From the NCBI RefSeq assembly GCF_005217525.1, contig NZ_PNXQ01000006.1:25020-63024 (forward strand): a stretch of DNA of 38,005 nucleotides, written 5' to 3'. This DNA is from Paenibacillus terrae (lineage in GTDB: Bacteria; Bacillota; Bacilli; Paenibacillales; Paenibacillaceae). The position numbers and the translations under genes are program-made. Below the pieces are notes generated by a model. That model was not told where the DNA came from. It made no database searches and was given only the letters and a program-made list of their open reading frames with translations. This document shows, in pieces, positions 34,108 through 38,005 of this stretch (positions are counted from its first letter, which is position 1; the number at the start of each line of letters is the position of its first letter).

Positions 34108-34288
34108 AACGTGCGCCGCCTTGTTCAAGGCATACTACTGCAAATTGTACGGATACCCATGTTTAACTTGCAATTTGCTTCCAAATAGGTTTTACTTAGT
34201 TTTGATAATGGATATGTTAGTATTGCATGTATCGTGTATGCTCTGAAACATGTTCTTGTGAATTACGTGTGAGAGGAAGTGTCCCTAG

Positions 34289-34837
34289 GTGAGTACCCCA
34301 CTCAACTTGAAGATTGACCCGGAGAAAGTCCACGAGACTCCAATGGTGGATTTGGCATTTATGGTATTGAAAGCGGCCAATACTCCATATTATTACCGTG
34401 ACCTGATGAATGAAGTCGCCAAATTGCGCGGCATGTCCGACGAAGAAATTAATGACGTTATCGCTCAGCTATATACTGAAATCAACATTGACGGGCGTTT
34501 TGCCTGTGTCGGTACGAATCTGTGGGGCTTGAAGCGTTGGTATCCAGTGGATAAATCCGAAGATGCTCTGACAGGCGCCAAGCGTCCTCGTATCATTAAT
34601 GACGAAGACGATGACGACGAAGAGGACTATCATGAGGAAGAAGAAACTTACAGCACCGATGATGACTTCGATGCAGACAGTGAAGACGAGGATAGCGAAG
34701 AAGAACTGTTCGACGGTGAAGATGACGATAGCGATGAAGACGTGGTTATAGACGATGAAGACCTTAGTGATGAGGAAGATACAGAAGATGAAAATGATGA
34801 CGAATCGACAGACGACGACGATGATTCGCTTCGTTAG
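34289..34837 (+). CDS. rpoE: DNA-directed RNA polymerase delta subunit
   Basis: A 182-residue protein with the two-part structure of the delta subunit. An N-terminal HARE-HTH globular domain (about 1-90) includes PMVDLAFMVLKAANTPYYYRDLMNEVAKLRG and the IDGRFACVGTNLWGLKRWYP strand-turn. The C-terminal tail of about 80 residues is almost all Asp, Glu and Ser. Delta binds RNA polymerase in Firmicutes, displaces nucleic acid and raises transcription specificity and initiating-NTP sensitivity. The start is GTG 34289 with GAGAGGAAG upstream. It is followed by a terminator and then pyrG, the order found in B. subtilis. Confidence 0.97.
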   Translation: MSTPLNLKIDPEKVHETPMVDLAFMVLKAANTPYYYRDLMNEVAKLRGMSDEEINDVIAQLYTEINIDGRFACVGTNLWGLKRWYPVDKSEDALTGAKRPRIINDEDDDDEEDYHEEEETYSTDDDFDADSEDEDSEEELFDGEDDDSDEDVVIDDEDLSDEEDTEDENDDESTDDDDDSLR

Positions 34838-34848
34838 GATCAGGCTGT

Positions 34849-34875
34849 AAGGGGAGAGGTATTCTCCCCTTTTTC
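34849..34875 (+). terminator. rpoE terminator
   Basis: AAGGGGAGA and TCTCCCCTT form a 9-bp stem with loop GGTAT, followed by TTTT, directly after the rpoE stop. Confidence 0.9.
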
Positions 34876-34968
34876 ATGACCATTTTCTTGAAACTGCCTT
34901 CAGATTTGAAGCTTTCAGATGGATTCCCTTTAGTTTTGTCAATGGGCAAATTAACAAAGATAACTTCC

Positions 34969-35008
34969 TTGACAGCGGATTGGACACGGGGTAAACTATT
35001 GCTTGGGC
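34969..35008 (+). promoter_or_regulatory. pyrG promoter with GGGC initiation site
   Basis: A perfect TTGACA (34969-34974), a 17-base spacer and TAAACT (34992-34997) precede GGGC at 35005-35008, which fits the transcription start. In B. subtilis pyrG the transcript also begins GGGC, and low CTP causes repeated G addition before the first C. The identical start context supports the same control. Confidence 0.85.
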
Positions 35009-35044
35009 TTATGATTGATTCACTTATATGTTTGCTTTTTGTAT

Positions 35045-35083
35045 AAAAGTGCCCCGTACTACGGGAGTGCTTTTTTGTTTTTT
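35045..35083 (+). terminator. pyrG leader attenuator
   Basis: The 13-base arm at 35045-35057 (AAAAGTGCCCCGT) pairs with 35061-35074 (two G-U pairs and one bulged A), followed by TTTTTT G TTTTTTT. The 5' arm has a CCCC run that G-extended transcripts could capture as an antiterminator. The leader from here to 35237 shows no other clear structure. Confidence 0.8.
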
Positions 35084-35234
35084 TATAGGGTGTTTCCACT
35101 CATGAAAGAGGGCTAAGGGCGGCGGGTATGGAAAATGATTCGCTGTCTTCTTCATGGATGATAATCCGTGTAAACGGGTTACGATAACATCATAATGTCG
35201 CCTGAATTTTGGACTTTATTTAGGAGGGTTTTAA

Positions 35235-36839
<1,605 letters not shown>

Positions 36840-36852
36840 TGCTGCGGCCTGT

Positions 36853-36879
36853 AAGACCTCCTTAGGGAGGTCTTTTTTT
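36853..36879 (+). terminator. pyrG terminator
   Basis: AAGACCTCC pairs with GGAGGTCTT around a 4-base loop, followed by a run of T's, 14 bases past the stop. Confidence 0.93.
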
Positions 36880-36928
36880 ATTCCACGCTTCCTGATTATG
36901 AAAGAATATTCCACAATTATGTATAAGA

Positions 36929-36958
36929 GAAGGATTTTCTTTTTGCAGGAGCGAATAT
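36929..36958 (+). promoter_or_regulatory. Sigma-H promoter of spo0F
   Basis: GAAGGATTT (36929-36937) and AGCGAATAT (36950-36958) are 12 bases apart and fully match the B. subtilis sigma-H consensus RnAGGAwWW / RnnGAATww. spo0F is a known sigma-H gene in B. subtilis. No clear Spo0A box was found nearby. Confidence 0.8.
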
Positions 36959-37052
36959 AGTTTAGGGTATGGGACGGATATTGTACGTCATCGGACGCTG
37001 TTATGGCAATAGCTGCATGATCCTCGTTTTAAGATCTTAGGAGGTTAAAACA

Positions 37053-37439
37053 TTGGAAAAGAAAAAAGTGTTAATCGTCGATGACCAGAATGGAATACGA
37101 ATTTTGCTGATGGAAGTGTTCGGAAGTGAGGGTTACGAGACCTTTCAGGCAGCAAACGGAAAAATTGCACTTGAAATTGTTGAAAAGGAACCTCCTGATT
37201 TGGTTCTGCTCGATATGAAAATTCCGGGTATGGACGGACTTGAAATCTTGAAGCATCTAAAGACCATGAATCCCGATATCAAGGTTATTATGATGACAGC
37301 TTATGGAGAACTGGACATGATTAAAGAGGCGACGGAGCTGGGAGCACTCATGCACTTTACCAAGCCCTTTGATATTGATGAAATGCGAATCGCCGTAAAC
37401 AAGCAACTCAGGGGTGACGAAGAGAGTCACTTTGGTTGA
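37053..37439 (+). CDS. spo0F: Sporulation phosphorelay response regulator Spo0F
   Basis: A 128-residue single receiver domain with no output domain. It starts at TTG 37053 with TAGGAGG correctly spaced. The sequence closely follows B. subtilis Spo0F: acidic pocket Asp10-Asp11, phospho-acceptor Asp54 in [13 protein letters not shown], Thr82 in [10 protein letters not shown], His101, and Lys104 in HFTKPFD. Spo0F receives phosphate from sporulation sensor kinases and passes it to Spo0B, then Spo0A. The segment [10 protein letters not shown] matches the helix that contacts Spo0B. The gene has its own sigma-H promoter and terminator, between pyrG and fba as in B. subtilis, but without a ywjG-like gene. 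Confidence 0.97.
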   Translation: MEKKKVLIVDDQNGIRILLMEVFGSEGYETFQAANGKIALEIVEKEPPDLVLLDMKIPGMDGLEILKHLKTMNPDIKVIMMTAYGELDMIKEATELGALMHFTKPFDIDEMRIAVNKQLRGDEESHFG

Positions 37440-37467
37440 AAACTCTGTTAACACAACAGGGTTTTTT
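37439..37467 (+). terminator. spo0F terminator
   Basis: An 11-bp stem (AAAACTCTGTT with AACAGGGTTTT, one G-U pair) has a 5-base loop and a T-run. It begins at the last base of the spo0F stop codon. Confidence 0.9.
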
Positions 37468-37595
37468 GTTTGTGTTTATGGGAAATACTGAAAGTAAATC
37501 CTCTCCTTATACAATTCTATGAAAAAACGGCGTCCTGAGCGTGATTTTCGTATGTGTTGATGTGCAAAAGCTTGTTTAGTATTTAACATGGGTTG

Positions 37596-37604
37596 TGGTA
37601 TAAT
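37596..37604 (+). promoter_or_regulatory. fba promoter, extended -10
   Basis: TGGTATAAT is a perfect -10 with the TGn extension. The -35 region (TTAGTA, 17 bases upstream) is weak, as is usual for extended -10 promoters. The start codon of fba follows 65 bases later. Confidence 0.65.
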
Positions 37605-37668
37605 AAGCCCGTATGTGATGTCGGCTAAAATATAGACAAACCCAAACACCCTTAGGAGGACTGTAACC

Positions 37669-38005
37669 ATGCCATTGGTATCTATGACAGACATGTTGAA
37701 CAAAGCACTTGAAGGAAAATACGCGGTAGGTCAGTACAACATTAACAACCTGGAGTGGACTCAAGCTATTCTGGGCGCTGCTGAAGAAGAAAAATCCCCG
37801 GTAATCCTGGGCGTATCTGAAGGTGCAGCACGTCACATGGGCGGTTTCTACACTGTTGTTAAAATGGTAGAAGGTCTTATTCATGACATGAAAATTACGG
37901 TTCCGGTTGCGATCCATTTGGACCACGGTTCCAGCTTTGAAAAATGTAAAGAAGCCATTGATGCTGGTTTCACATCTGTTATGATTGACGATTCCCACAG
38001 CCCAA
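37669..38005 (+). CDS. fba: Class II fructose-1,6-bisphosphate aldolase, 3' partial
   Basis: The first 112 residues are in the window; the gene runs off the end. The start ATG 37669 follows TAGGAGGA. The sequence starts [30 protein letters not shown] and contains [13 protein letters not shown], in which Asp85 is the catalytic acid and His86 a zinc ligand in class II aldolases. The segment [14 protein letters not shown] is the next conserved strand. The enzyme cleaves fructose 1,6-bisphosphate to triose phosphates in glycolysis. Its place after spo0F is as in B. subtilis (fbaA). Confidence 0.97.
   Translation, partial: MPLVSMTDMLNKALEGKYAVGQYNINNLEWTQAILGAAEEEKSPVILGVSEGAARHMGGFYTVVKMVEGLIHDMKITVPVAIHLDHGSSFEKCKEAIDAGFTSVMIDDSHSP

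Overview
The window looks like a chromosomal segment of a Paenibacillus, most likely of the P. polymyxa group. This is inferred from the rpoE-pyrG-spo0F-fba order, which also occurs in Bacillus subtilis, from ywiB-argS, from the YesM/YesN-type sugar-uptake operon, and from the moderate GC content with strong Shine-Dalgarno sites. No tRNA, rRNA, CRISPR array, insertion sequence or prophage gene was seen.

Layout. 1-5.0 kb: the end of a histidine phosphatase gene, a WYL-domain regulator divergent from a small dimeric-barrel gene and an imine-reductase-like gene, then a LysR regulator divergent from an NmrA-type NAD(P)-binding protein. 5.1-12.5 kb: a sensor kinase, response regulator, sugar-binding lipoprotein, two permeases and a NodB-type polysaccharide deacetylase, all on the plus strand, with a hairpin that separates the binding protein from its permeases. 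12.8-15.5 kb: a small Pro/Gly-rich protein gene facing a class A penicillin-binding protein. 15.5-17.5 kb: a DHA3-type MFS exporter preceded by a long leader. The leader holds a 24-codon reading frame that overlaps a terminator hairpin, which is the layout of drug-responsive attenuation. 17.5-23.2 kb (minus strand except the last gene): a LOG-type phosphoribohydrolase with a MazG-like pyrophosphohydrolase, then a heterodimeric ABC exporter divergent from a LysR gene. 23.3-26.4 kb: ywiB-like gene and argS, then a convergent secreted CYTH-like protein. 26.5-32.7 kb: a LysR regulator divergent from an FbpABC-like importer whose last gene is a beta-CASP-like metallo-hydrolase. 32.7-38.0 kb: a subtilase without a signal peptide, then rpoE, pyrG with a CTP-sensing leader, spo0F with a sigma-H promoter, and the start of fba.

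The best candidates for a little-described system are the attenuated MFS exporter at 15.73-17.35 kb and the importer plus beta-CASP hydrolase operon at 27.6-32.7 kb. The pyrG leader is a clear instance of a mechanism known from B. subtilis. All functional names come from reading motifs by eye; no database search was run.
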